IMG/VR virus record: IMGVR_UViG_3300020203_000009
Coordinates: 60,070-124,069 of that record
Direction: 5' to 3' (one strand)
Source of the DNA: a virus
Length of the DNA: 64,000 nucleotides
The notes beneath the pieces were generated by a model. The model saw only the letters and a list, made by a program, of their open reading frames with translations. It made no database searches and was not told where the DNA came from. Numbering within the stretch: the stretch's first letter is position 1; each line of letters opens with the position of its first letter. The position numbers and the translations under genes were made by a program. Positions 26,156 to 33,208 of the stretch are shown piece by piece.

Positions 26156-26581
26156 TTAAAGATTCTCTTTTTTATTACTAGCCTGCTTCCTTTTTTCTAA
26201 AACCTTGTCAAAATCAATATCCATTATTTCTTTTTCAGCATAGGCGGCGTCTTCCTGTCTGTTTTTGACTGTTTTTTCAATCTTTTCAAGTATCTGTTTT
26301 TCCTCAGTTTCGTATTGCTCTCGTATAAGTGCTTGAATTTTAATCAACTCGTCTCCCCAAAACTTAAGTTCAATGCGGGCTAATTCAAGCATTTTAAATG
26401 CCCTGTTAGCCTTGATTTCAATCTCTGTGGTTTCCTTACCTTCCTTATACGCAGCGTACTCGGGACTGCATGGTGAGCTGTTAGCCCAATTGTGTAGTAA
26501 GTCACTATCGTTACATTTCAATGCCTTACCCGTGTGTCTTGCCTGTAAATCTAGATAAATGCACTTACGTTCATTTCCCAT
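26156..26581 (-). CDS. Helical hypothetical protein, 141 aa
   Basis: The N terminus has Cys7 and Cys23/Cys37 in a region with LHNWANSSPCSPE, followed by a long charged helix (about 50-140) with coiled-coil character. An in-frame ATG at 26596 lies inside the -10 element, so the ATG at 26581 (MGNERK), 5 bases after the -10, is taken as the start. No family recognised. Confidence 0.5.
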   Translation of the reverse strand: MGNERKCIYLDLQARHTGKALKCNDSDLLHNWANSSPCSPEYAAYKEGKETTEIEIKANRAFKMLELARIELKFWGDELIKIQALIREQYETEEKQILEKIEKTVKNRQEDAAYAEKEIMDIDFDKVLEKRKQASNKKENL

Positions 26582-26586
26582 GCTAG

Positions 26587-26596
26587 ATAATACCAT
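26587..26596 (-). promoter_or_regulatory. Extended -10 promoter (ATGGTATTAT), leaderless geometry
   Basis: Minus strand ATGGTATTAT, -10 hexamer at 26587..26592; the ATG at 26581 follows after 5 bases. Confidence 0.55.
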
Positions 26597-26653
26597 AGAT
26601 TTTACAGTTGACTAGAAATGGAAGCAGCATCCTTTCATAAAAAGGAAATAAAA

Positions 26654-26673
26654 AAGGCTACCGAAGTAGCCTT
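26654..26673 (-). terminator. Rho-independent terminator after capsid gene
   Basis: Perfect 8-bp stem AAGGCTAC / GTAGCCTT with a stable tetraloop (TTCG as read on the minus strand), followed by TTTATTT. It lies about 30 bases after the major capsid stop and ends the capsid transcript. Confidence 0.9.
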
Positions 26674-26704
26674 TCTTATTAAGTGTTTTTTAGAAACTTA
26701 AGGA

Positions 26705-28081
26705 CTAGAGTTGACCGTTGATGTTCTCAAAGATCACGTTCTTGCGGGGCTGCTTGGAGATCAAGCACTTGAAAGAAAAGTGACACTCGGGGAGTGACAA
26801 ATCGTTCATAGGAAGCTTGATTTTCTGATAAGGAGCAAGCTGAGCAAAGCTACAGGTTTCAGACTGTAGTAGTACTGCAGTAACAGAGCCGGGGCTACGG
26901 TTACCCAAGTCGGTAAATACGGTAGTACCAGCGCCAGAATCCTTAACGCGGCCGATGAACTTAGAAGAAGCTGAGTTACCGCCAGATTCAGAACGATAAA
27001 CGTTATAAAGAGCAGCACCAGAAACCTGGGTAATGGTCAAAACACCAGCATCGCCAGCAGCTACGGCAACACTGTAGTCAGCACTCTTTGGGCCTTCGCC
27101 ACGAATGTTTTCAGCAGTAACGTAGTAGTTATAAGTACCAGCAGCAAGGATGGAGGAAGCGTTAACTGGCGAAGTAGGAGTGGCAGAGGCAGCAGCCAAA
27201 GCGTTCGAAGCTTCATCGGGCTGGGTCTTGCCAGCTAGGAAGCGTGAGGAATCCAGAGTAACGACACCGTTAGAAGTCCACTGGGTGCGTAGATTTGCAC
27301 CAGTAGCTTCTTGAGCAGAACCAGCAAGATTGATACGCTCTTTAGCGTGGGCAATCTTGTTGTACTGAGAAAGACTGATAGGATCGGTCATCAACTTGTC
27401 GGCATCGCCGTGTTGCATGGCAGACTTAACAGCTCCGTCTTCAACATAAGACTGAGTAAGAACACCGTTAACACCGAGAGTAACCGACTGATTGGAGCCG
27501 TAGGCTGCAAACATAGCGTCTTGGGTGGTGGCGATGGAGTCAGACTCGCGGATTTGAGCGAAAACACCACGCATACCGGGCATTTCGGCCTGAAGAGCGG
27601 GATTTCCATCAAAAACACCAGCGTTTGAATAGTCATCTTGTCCACGGAAAGAATCGAATTCCATGTCAGATGCTAGGGAGATAGCTGCATCGCGCTCAGA
27701 ACGGTCTTCAGCAGAAACACCGTCAAAGGTAGCTACCATGTTAGCAGCTAGGCCAACACGACGATATTGTGCGTAGAATGCCATGGGCACACCAACACGG
27801 GCATACTTAGAAGTTTGCTCTTCGCCAATTCCGTTTTGGAATTGAGCACTCCTACGCATTTTGCCGTAGGAAAGTTGGCGATTGAATTGCACCAACATAG
27901 TCTTAGCATCTTCAGTCTTCAAAAGTTTTTGAAGCTTAATGTGCTTGTCGCTGATACAGAGGTTCTCCATAACAGGAGAGAGATTCTCAATCTGTAGTGC
28001 AGAATGTTGAGTCAAGGAAGTAGGAGCGGAATCATAACCGCCAGCTTCCAAGGCCTTTACTAGATCGTTAATTGCTTGCAT
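26705..28081 (-). CDS. Major capsid protein, with inserted Ig/FN3-like domain
   Basis: HK97-fold capsid protein by context and sequence: it follows the scaffold gene, has an ideal GGAGG ribosome site, ends at a strong terminator and uses GC-richer codons than its neighbours, as highly expressed genes do. The segment FNRQLSYGKMRRSAQ and the E-loop/P-domain-like central part fit large-phage capsids. Residues about 300-395 (PTSPVNASSILAAGTYNYYV ... YNVYRS) look like an inserted immunoglobulin or fibronectin-III domain, probably surface-exposed. A KTE near residue 57 (LLKTEDAK) may be a processing site. Length 458. Confidence 0.8.
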   Translation of the reverse strand: MQAINDLVKALEAGGYDSAPTSLTQHSALQIENLSPVMENLCISDKHIKLQKLLKTEDAKTMLVQFNRQLSYGKMRRSAQFQNGIGEEQTSKYARVGVPMAFYAQYRRVGLAANMVATFDGVSAEDRSERDAAISLASDMEFDSFRGQDDYSNAGVFDGNPALQAEMPGMRGVFAQIRESDSIATTQDAMFAAYGSNQSVTLGVNGVLTQSYVEDGAVKSAMQHGDADKLMTDPISLSQYNKIAHAKERINLAGSAQEATGANLRTQWTSNGVVTLDSSRFLAGKTQPDEASNALAAASATPTSPVNASSILAAGTYNYYVTAENIRGEGPKSADYSVAVAAGDAGVLTITQVSGAALYNVYRSESGGNSASSKFIGRVKDSGAGTTVFTDLGNRSPGSVTAVLLQSETCSFAQLAPYQKIKLPMNDLSLPECHFSFKCLISKQPRKNVIFENINGQL

Positions 28082-28090
28082 TACATCCTC

Positions 28091-28780
28091 CTATAATAGA
28101 TGTTTAATTTTTTCGACACCGATCTTACGGTAACAAAATTGGTTAATAAGTTCGTCTTCACCTTTCTTGAGATCACCAGAACGTACTTTTTCAGTAAGTT
28201 TCTTGATGATTTGGTCATGAGAAAGATTAACTTCCTTTTCGGGAGCGGTTTCGGCTTCAGATTTCTTGATAAAACCAACACCTTCAAGGCTAGTTACTGC
28301 TTTACGCTTAGGTGCAGAAATGAATTTACCCATTGCTCCAACTAGTTTTTCTACGTTCTTTTTAAGCTCTTCGTTTTCCTTAGAGGAACCTTCAAGTTGG
28401 GTCTTGATGGTAGCCAATTCAGACTTAAGAAGATCGGTCTCTTCTTCTTTTTTGAAAAGTTCAGACTTAAGAAGGACTGATTCACTGGAATCTTCAGACT
28501 TTTTAATTTCTGTTTCTTCTTTAACGAACAATCCACAAATAGCTTCGTAGTGTGCAGTAACTTCAGACTTGCTCATTGAACTGTACATTTCGTTCATTTC
28601 AGCAATGTCTTCTTGATCGTAAGCAACCTCTGTCGCTTTCTGTTCTTTTTCGGTAGCGTCAACTTCTTCAGATTTAGCCAGCACTGTTTCTTCTTTCTTT
28701 TCAGTTTTAGCCAAATGTGCGTGAAATTCTGTTTCCACTTCCGAAATCAATTTCGCCATGTCGCTTTCATTGAATTTCAT
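28091..28780 (-). CDS. Capsid scaffold/prohead core protein, putative
   Basis: Directly upstream of the capsid gene. The 229 residues are extremely charged and mostly helical, with a predicted coiled coil around 100-150 (LLKSEL ... ELKKNVEKL). The tripeptide KSE occurs six times (AKSEE, SKSEV, KKSED, LKSEL twice, KKSEA) plus one KTE. If the prohead protease cuts after such sites, this protein would be shredded during maturation, as T4 core proteins are. The scaffold role is inferred from position and composition. Confidence 0.6.
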   Translation of the reverse strand: MKFNESDMAKLISEVETEFHAHLAKTEKKEETVLAKSEEVDATEKEQKATEVAYDQEDIAEMNEMYSSMSKSEVTAHYEAICGLFVKEETEIKKSEDSSESVLLKSELFKKEEETDLLKSELATIKTQLEGSSKENEELKKNVEKLVGAMGKFISAPKRKAVTSLEGVGFIKKSEAETAPEKEVNLSHDQIIKKLTEKVRSGDLKKGEDELINQFCYRKIGVEKIKHLL

Positions 28781-28813
28781 ATTATCCTTATGGTTAAGGG
28801 TTAGTGGTTAGAA

Positions 28814-29212
28814 TTACTGAGCTTTAGTTGGCCAACGAACACTTACTTGAACCTTGGTACCAGATGCAGCTTCAGCAGTAGCAAGAACGGTAGCGTGATT
28901 CTTTACGATTAGGTCAATTCCAAGCTTTGCGGCTTCTTGCATAATTTGACAAATCTTAAGAGTGGTCATACCATCGTCACGCGATGCAAAAGCAAGGGTG
29001 TGAGGGGTTAGAGCATTTAGGTCATTTCCAAACACGTCTTTGGAAATTGCAGAAACAACGTCAAAAGCCAAGGAGGCCTCATCGGTATTCAAAGTTAGCT
29101 TGGGCATACCTGAAGCGTCAGAACTCTGAGAAACTTCGAAACCACGGAACTGAAGAGCTTCTTTAAGGTCGCGAGCCCAACTTTCTGATTTAGCTGTCGA
29201 TTTATAAGCCAT
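28814..29212 (-). CDS. Putative capsid decoration protein, 132 aa
   Basis: No family recognised. The ATG at 29212 (MAYKSTAK) has a near-perfect GGAGG site and is preferred over an in-frame start 69 bases upstream. Codon use is GC-richer than average, as in the capsid gene, suggesting high expression. The sequence is Ala/Ser/Thr-rich with mixed alpha/beta character. Its place upstream of scaffold and capsid suggests a capsid decoration or abundant virion protein. Confidence 0.5.
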   Translation of the reverse strand: MAYKSTAKSESWARDLKEALQFRGFEVSQSSDASGMPKLTLNTDEASLAFDVVSAISKDVFGNDLNALTPHTLAFASRDDGMTTLKICQIMQEAAKLGIDLIVKNHATVLATAEAASGTKVQVSVRWPTKAQ

Positions 29213-29230
29213 TGTATCCTCCAAAAATAC

Positions 29231-29252
29231 AAACCAGCCTAACCGCTGGTTT
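29231..29252 (-). other. Hairpin in 5' leader of 28814..29212
   Basis: An 8-bp inverted repeat (AAACCAGC / GCTGGTTT) with a 6-base loop lies about 20 bases upstream of the start at 29212. On the minus strand it would sit in the leader of an apparently highly expressed transcript, where it may stabilise the mRNA 5' end. A CTATCTTT (29270..29277), one mismatch from the late motif, lies just upstream. The region 29253..29325 holds nothing else I can assign. Confidence 0.35.
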
Positions 29253-29325
29253 TTAAACAATATAGGGGTAAAGATAGTCATTCTGTATAACTTATCAACG
29301 ATATCACCTAGTTATTTGCATGTTT

Positions 29326-29340
29326 TGTTATAATCTTTTA
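29326..29340 (+). promoter_or_regulatory. Composite promoter TGTTATAATCTTTTA
   Basis: A perfect extended -10 (TGnTATAAT, 29326..29334) that overlaps a TAATCTTT late-type motif (29331..29338). The latter is followed by five bases and an A. It could serve both early and late transcription of the prohead protease gene. Confidence 0.55.
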
Positions 29341-29377
29341 TTTAAAAATAACAACTTAGAAGGTGTATAGCAAAAGG

Positions 29378-29385
29378 CAATCTTT
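29378..29385 (+). promoter_or_regulatory. Late-type promoter motif CAATCTTT
   Basis: CAATCTTT, then five bases, then A; 28 bases upstream of the prohead protease ATG at 29414, which has an ACAGGAA ribosome site. Confidence 0.5.
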
Positions 29386-29413
29386 ACATTACGCATTTGT
29401 TAACAGGAAAATC

Positions 29414-30637
29414 ATGTCAAAAGAAAAAAATAAAGCAACATTAATTGACGGAATAGCAAGCTCGGTAGCTCTTGATTCAAGCGGCGAACGTGTTGACCTA
29501 GCAGGAATGGACATTAGCACTCTAGCCGTAACTGGAACTGTAACTTGGGATCATGAGCTTACCAAAACTTCAACCAATGTTGTTGGTAAGATCTTATTTG
29601 CTAAAAAAATATTTGAAGAAAAAGAATGCTCAAACAGTCGCGAAAAGTATTACTGGAAAAAAGTAGGAATGCCATTTTTGTACCTTATATGCTCTCTTTT
29701 TGACAATTTTGGACACTCTGGAGCGAAAGATATTGTTGCTATGTTGGATTTTGACGAAGAGCTAGACAATGAAAAAGTTCGCCAGACAGTGTTTTTCTCT
29801 ATTGAAGGCTCTCGTTTGGGTAAAAACGTAGGAGAAAAGGTGGCGGCGTGTATAGCCAGAAAGGTTACTATTACCAATTTTCCATGCAATCACACTTGTG
29901 TTGCTGAAAAGCTAGTGGTTCCTCCCAAAGACCTTCCTAAAACATCTTCAAAACAAGCCCAAGAAATCCTGTCTAAATTCACAGCCAGTATGCTTAAAAC
30001 CGAGCAAATTGCTGTTGAAATCATTAATTCCGAATACTTAAACTCTATTGGTATCAAAAAAGCCGAACTATCCATGAAAATGGTTACTAGAGTAAAAGAG
30101 CCAACCACAAAATCTACAAATCCACGTCCAAAGAATGGCGCAATAGCCGGTGATAAATTTCCGTATACAAAACCCAAGCCAAAAACAGGTGCGGACATAT
30201 ACAACAACCCAAATACCTGGAAAAACGATCCATATGTAAGCAACATGCGTAAGGCAATCGCTAAAAGCTGTGCTCCCGGTAGCCTTGCAGGTCTGGAGCC
30301 CTTATCTAAAGAGAAAATACTAAAACACCTAGCCAGTGAGGCGTGGGATAATTTTAGCAAAAAAGAAGAGATTCTTGATTTTCTTATGAGAAAAGAGAAA
30401 GAAGTAGAGCTGTGTAATACCTTTGACGCCAGGATTTGGTCTGAAGAATTCATGAAAATTAAAGAGAAAAACCCAGGATTAGAGAACGATGAGGGAGCCA
30501 TGTTGGCGTGGTTTGCCGCTAGCATAATGGCTGGGTATGACCATGCTCGTAAGCTTAATAAAAACGAAGCCTTAGCAATCGCTAAAACATATGCCTATTT
30601 ACAACAACTTAAGCTTGAAAAAAAGCTATTAGAATGA
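29414..30637 (+). CDS. Prohead protease-like protein
   Basis: The first 190 residues resemble the phage prohead maturation protease (T4 gp21 / U9-type serine protease): VDLAGMDISTLAVTG, a WDHE segment carrying the candidate catalytic His near residue 47, NVVGKILFAKKIF, and VFFSIEGSRLGK carrying the candidate Ser near 127. It would process scaffold, capsid and internal proteins. The C-terminal 200 residues are Lys/Pro-rich then helical, and may be a self-cleaved scaffold-like extension; a KTEQ lies near residue 195. The ATG at 29414 is chosen over an upstream frame extension because of its ribosome site. Confidence 0.65.
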   Translation: MSKEKNKATLIDGIASSVALDSSGERVDLAGMDISTLAVTGTVTWDHELTKTSTNVVGKILFAKKIFEEKECSNSREKYYWKKVGMPFLYLICSLFDNFGHSGAKDIVAMLDFDEELDNEKVRQTVFFSIEGSRLGKNVGEKVAACIARKVTITNFPCNHTCVAEKLVVPPKDLPKTSSKQAQEILSKFTASMLKTEQIAVEIINSEYLNSIGIKKAELSMKMVTRVKEPTTKSTNPRPKNGAIAGDKFPYTKPKPKTGADIYNNPNTWKNDPYVSNMRKAIAKSCAPGSLAGLEPLSKEKILKHLASEAWDNFSKKEEILDFLMRKEKEVELCNTFDARIWSEEFMKIKEKNPGLENDEGAMLAWFAASIMAGYDHARKLNKNEALAIAKTYAYLQQLKLEKKLLE

Positions 30638-31023
30638 AAAGAGTAGCAATAGCCCTTATTCAGGACTGGAAGCAAGATATTCTCATGGGGCGAAGGTCAG
30701 ATAATGGCTTGATGTCACAACCTGGCGGGCATTGCGAAAGAGGTGAATGCCCATATGAGAGCTGTGTTAGAGAGGTTAAGGAAGAGACTGGCCTAGATCC
30801 TAAGACCGTAAAGCTAGTCAAGGTTAAAATGGGCGGCAAAGACGGTAAGGTAATGATCTATCTATTTGAAGTTACAGTAGATCCAGAACAACAAGTTGAT
30901 ACGTCTAACGATCCAGATAAAGAATTCAAACACTTAGAGTATGTAGACCCGTCCACAGTTATGGACGAGCTACATGTACCCATTGAATATAACACTCTTC
31001 TTCAATACTGGATGGACAATTAA
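30634..31023 (+). CDS. Nudix hydrolase
   Basis: The Nudix box is complete (GGHCERGE, then REVKEETGL: G-x5-E-x7-R-E-x2-E-E-x-G-L), at residues about 28-50. Such enzymes hydrolyse nucleoside diphosphate-linked compounds, for example oxidised dNTPs, NAD-type cofactors or capped RNA ends. Substrate is not evident. The start overlaps the prohead protease stop by 4 bases (ATGA). The 3' end overlaps the convergent gene at 31020..31247 by 4 bases. Confidence 0.85.
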   Translation: MKRVAIALIQDWKQDILMGRRSDNGLMSQPGGHCERGECPYESCVREVKEETGLDPKTVKLVKVKMGGKDGKVMIYLFEVTVDPEQQVDTSNDPDKEFKHLEYVDPSTVMDELHVPIEYNTLLQYWMDN

Positions 31024-31247
31024 GCGGCTTCTTCGCCGTCGTGGCTGTAAAGAAAACAACCACCACCACCGAATTCAGCAACAACATTTCCGTTAGACGC
31101 CATGTTTTGAATAGCCAAATGCACTTCTTCTGCATCCATTCCTGCTTGACATGCTTTTTTAACAATATCAGATAGTTGGCCTTCCCAGGCACCACCAATA
31201 GTGTGAAACTCGTACAACCCCTTGGAATTAAACTTGATCCTAAACAT
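31020..31247 (-). CDS. Small hypothetical protein, 75 aa
   Basis: No family recognised. Mixed alpha/beta with a Gly-rich segment (EFGGGGCFLYS) near the C terminus. The ATG at 31247 has a strong AGGGGG site. It is driven by one of the best consensus promoters in the window (31267..31295), so it may be an early host-takeover gene placed convergently inside a late region. Confidence 0.55.
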   Translation of the reverse strand: MFRIKFNSKGLYEFHTIGGAWEGQLSDIVKKACQAGMDAEEVHLAIQNMASNGNVVAEFGGGGCFLYSHDGEEAA

Positions 31248-31266
31248 AAACACCCCCTGTATTTCT

Positions 31267-31295
31267 ATTCTAACCCAGATTTAAGGGAATGTCAA
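31267..31295 (-). promoter_or_regulatory. Consensus sigma70 promoter (TTGACA-17-TAGAAT)
   Basis: Minus strand TTGACA (31290..31295), 17-base spacer, TAGAAT (31267..31272). Drives the small gene at 31020..31247 and suggests expression by host RNA polymerase right after infection. Confidence 0.8.
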
Positions 31296-31888
31296 CACGG
31301 ACTCTTAATTTGATATTTTTTTGCTATTAAGTCTATAATTTTATTATGAACCTGAAGCATGTTTTCTTTTCCGTTAATATTGATAGATTCAAAATCCATG
31401 TTGAAAGATAGGACGTTGTTGTTAAACCTACTCAAGCCAAGTGATGTGGCGCTATTCCTTTCATGATTAAATTCAGTTTTAGTGCCATTAAGCTTATCCC
31501 TATCATACAGTCTTTTTTTGCAGAATTCCATGTTTAGCGGATTAAGAATTATGTTAGAAATGTTATAGTTAGAGTTTAGTTCCCTGTATATCCTAATTAA
31601 TTCGTTGTATTTTTTAAACAGTTCGTCTTGATGTGTGTTGTCTACTATGTCTCGGACTATGTGAGAGGCAATGCTACCCTCACATATTACGATTCCGTCT
31701 TTGTGAAGACGAAGTAAAGACTGAATATCTAGAATATTAACCATAATGTCTTCACTGTTTGATGAGCTAAAGTTTACCTTAAAGCACTCAATATTGTGAG
31801 ATTTCAATAGGTTATACAAAAGCCCAGTTTGACTGGACTTACCCACTCCGCTTATTCCATCTATACAGATTACGTTTAATTGGCCCAT
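31292..31888 (-). CDS. Thymidylate kinase-like P-loop kinase
   Basis: Walker A GISGVGKSS at residues 11-19 in a thymidylate/deoxynucleotide kinase-like frame; a later LYDRDK (near residue 130) is in the position of the LID/DRX-type motif. It probably phosphorylates a deoxynucleoside (mono)phosphate for the dNTP pool, in line with the reductase and deaminases. It has 198 residues. The ATG is 5 bases after the -10 TAGTAT (31894..31899), so it is another predicted leaderless gene. Substrate unknown. Confidence 0.65.
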   Translation of the reverse strand: MGQLNVICIDGISGVGKSSQTGLLYNLLKSHNIECFKVNFSSSNSEDIMVNILDIQSLLRLHKDGIVICEGSIASHIVRDIVDNTHQDELFKKYNELIRIYRELNSNYNISNIILNPLNMEFCKKRLYDRDKLNGTKTEFNHERNSATSLGLSRFNNNVLSFNMDFESININGKENMLQVHNKIIDLIAKKYQIKSPC

Positions 31889-31893
31889 GTGTT

Positions 31894-31903
31894 ATACTAC
31901 CAT
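31894..31903 (-). promoter_or_regulatory. Extended -10 promoter (ATGGTAGTAT), leaderless geometry
   Basis: Minus strand ATGGTAGTAT; the kinase ATG (31888) lies 5 bases after the hexamer. Divergent to the late motif at 31909. Confidence 0.5.
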
Positions 31904-31908
31904 AAAAG

Positions 31909-31916
31909 CAATCTTT
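31909..31916 (+). promoter_or_regulatory. Late-type promoter motif CAATCTTT
   Basis: CAATCTTT, five bases, then A; leader with AGGGAT before the ATG at 31937. Starts the neck/tail gene block. Confidence 0.55.
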
Positions 31917-31936
31917 TACTTAAAATAGGGATAAAT

Positions 31937-32383
31937 ATGCGTTTAAATGCTAAAGTCTTAAAAAATGTAATCGATGTAAATCACTTCCAATGGGTAGGAC
32001 AGGCCTATATTCAAGAAGGAAACTCCAACGATCTTTACATTCAACTTGTAAACCTGGATTGGTCTATCTCCGAAACAACCTACCAACCAGTGGGGCCCTT
32101 TCAGTCAACCTCTTCTGTAAGTACACCAAACAGGTACATATCACAGGCTGCAGTTATTTCTGTTTCAGCTTATTTTGATAGCATTGATGATTCTGAACAA
32201 TTCTCCATTATTGGTAGTCAGCCGTTTGCGGGTGATAAGTCTATTTGGAAATTCAGCCTGACAAACGTACAGACTCCAAGCACCGGCAATTTGAAAATTA
32301 CAGTTACAGAAGACTCAGTGTCTAAAACCTTTATCATCAAACAAGCAATTTCTGTACAAAGCCTAAATCAAGGCGGGTGTTAA
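31937..32383 (+). CDS. Putative virion protein, 148 aa
   Basis: No family recognised. A beta-rich sequence with many Ser, Thr, Gln and Asn and a late-type promoter, at the head of the neck-gene cluster, suggests a structural protein. The ATG at 31937 (MRLNAKV) is preferred because of AGGGAT upstream; an open extension further 5' overlaps the divergent promoter region. Confidence 0.5.
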   Translation: MRLNAKVLKNVIDVNHFQWVGQAYIQEGNSNDLYIQLVNLDWSISETTYQPVGPFQSTSSVSTPNRYISQAAVISVSAYFDSIDDSEQFSIIGSQPFAGDKSIWKFSLTNVQTPSTGNLKITVTEDSVSKTFIIKQAISVQSLNQGGC

Positions 32384-33205
32384 GTGGCTGATTTTACCGA
32401 CTCAAAATCAATTATAAACAACGCCTATCCGGTTCAATCTGTTGAAACCAGCAATCTCCTATCTAGGATAGAGCCTCTACTGACTCCACCTCAGCTCATT
32501 AGCCGTTACCTGAAGGGTGTTCCCTTGCCTGCCTACACAGACGAAGAACTTAAAGACGAAATCATGAGGGCTATCAATAAGATGGAGCTGATGACTAATC
32601 TTGTTTTCACTCGCACTCAGTTCCAGGAAACAATGCCATATGATGATCGCCTTTATAAAAATTCCATTCACACTGTGGTAAATCGCCGTCCTGTTATCAG
32701 TGTAGAAGAGCTAGGTTTTATCAACGCAGACCAAAATGACCCTCTTTTCTACAAAATCCCGGCTAAATTCATTGCAATGGGATTGGCGCATAGAGGACAG
32801 ATTAACATAACTCCATATGGAACATTTTTCGGTGGAGCAAGTAATAATAATTTCAATGGAAGCTCAGGGTTTGTTGGCTTTTGGCGCTTTTTGGACGCTC
32901 CCTGGCATCCGCAGGCGCTTCGCATAAAATACACTTCAGGACTTTGTAAAAACGATGGAGATGTACCTGTCGTTATAAATGAAATTATCGGCATGACTGC
33001 GGCAATTGATATATTAAGCGCAAGACAGAATCTAAACTCCTACACTAGTCAGTCACTCAATCAGGACGGTTTGGGACAAAGTTCCGGTAGCAGTGGTCCC
33101 CAAATTTATCAAGCCAGGATTGAATTTCTACACACCGAACGTGAACGTATGATTAACAGTATTAAAAACATTTTCTTCCAAAAACGATTTGTTTCTAATT
33201 TTTAA
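32384..33205 (+). CDS. Putative neck/head-tail connector protein, 273 aa
   Basis: A GTG start directly follows the previous stop (TAAGTG). The N-terminal part has PPQLISRYL and a helical domain (DEELKDEIMRAINKME) like gp6-type adaptor proteins. The middle contains a Gly/Asn/Phe-rich loop (GGASNNNFNGSSGF) and APWHPQALRIKYTSG. The C-terminal 60 residues are helical. Its position before the putative effector and tail-completion genes suits a connector. Assignment by position and general character only. Confidence 0.5.
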   Translation: MADFTDSKSIINNAYPVQSVETSNLLSRIEPLLTPPQLISRYLKGVPLPAYTDEELKDEIMRAINKMELMTNLVFTRTQFQETMPYDDRLYKNSIHTVVNRRPVISVEELGFINADQNDPLFYKIPAKFIAMGLAHRGQINITPYGTFFGGASNNNFNGSSGFVGFWRFLDAPWHPQALRIKYTSGLCKNDGDVPVVINEIIGMTAAIDILSARQNLNSYTSQSLNQDGLGQSSGSSGPQIYQARIEFLHTERERMINSIKNIFFQKRFVSNF

Positions 33206-33208
33206 TAT

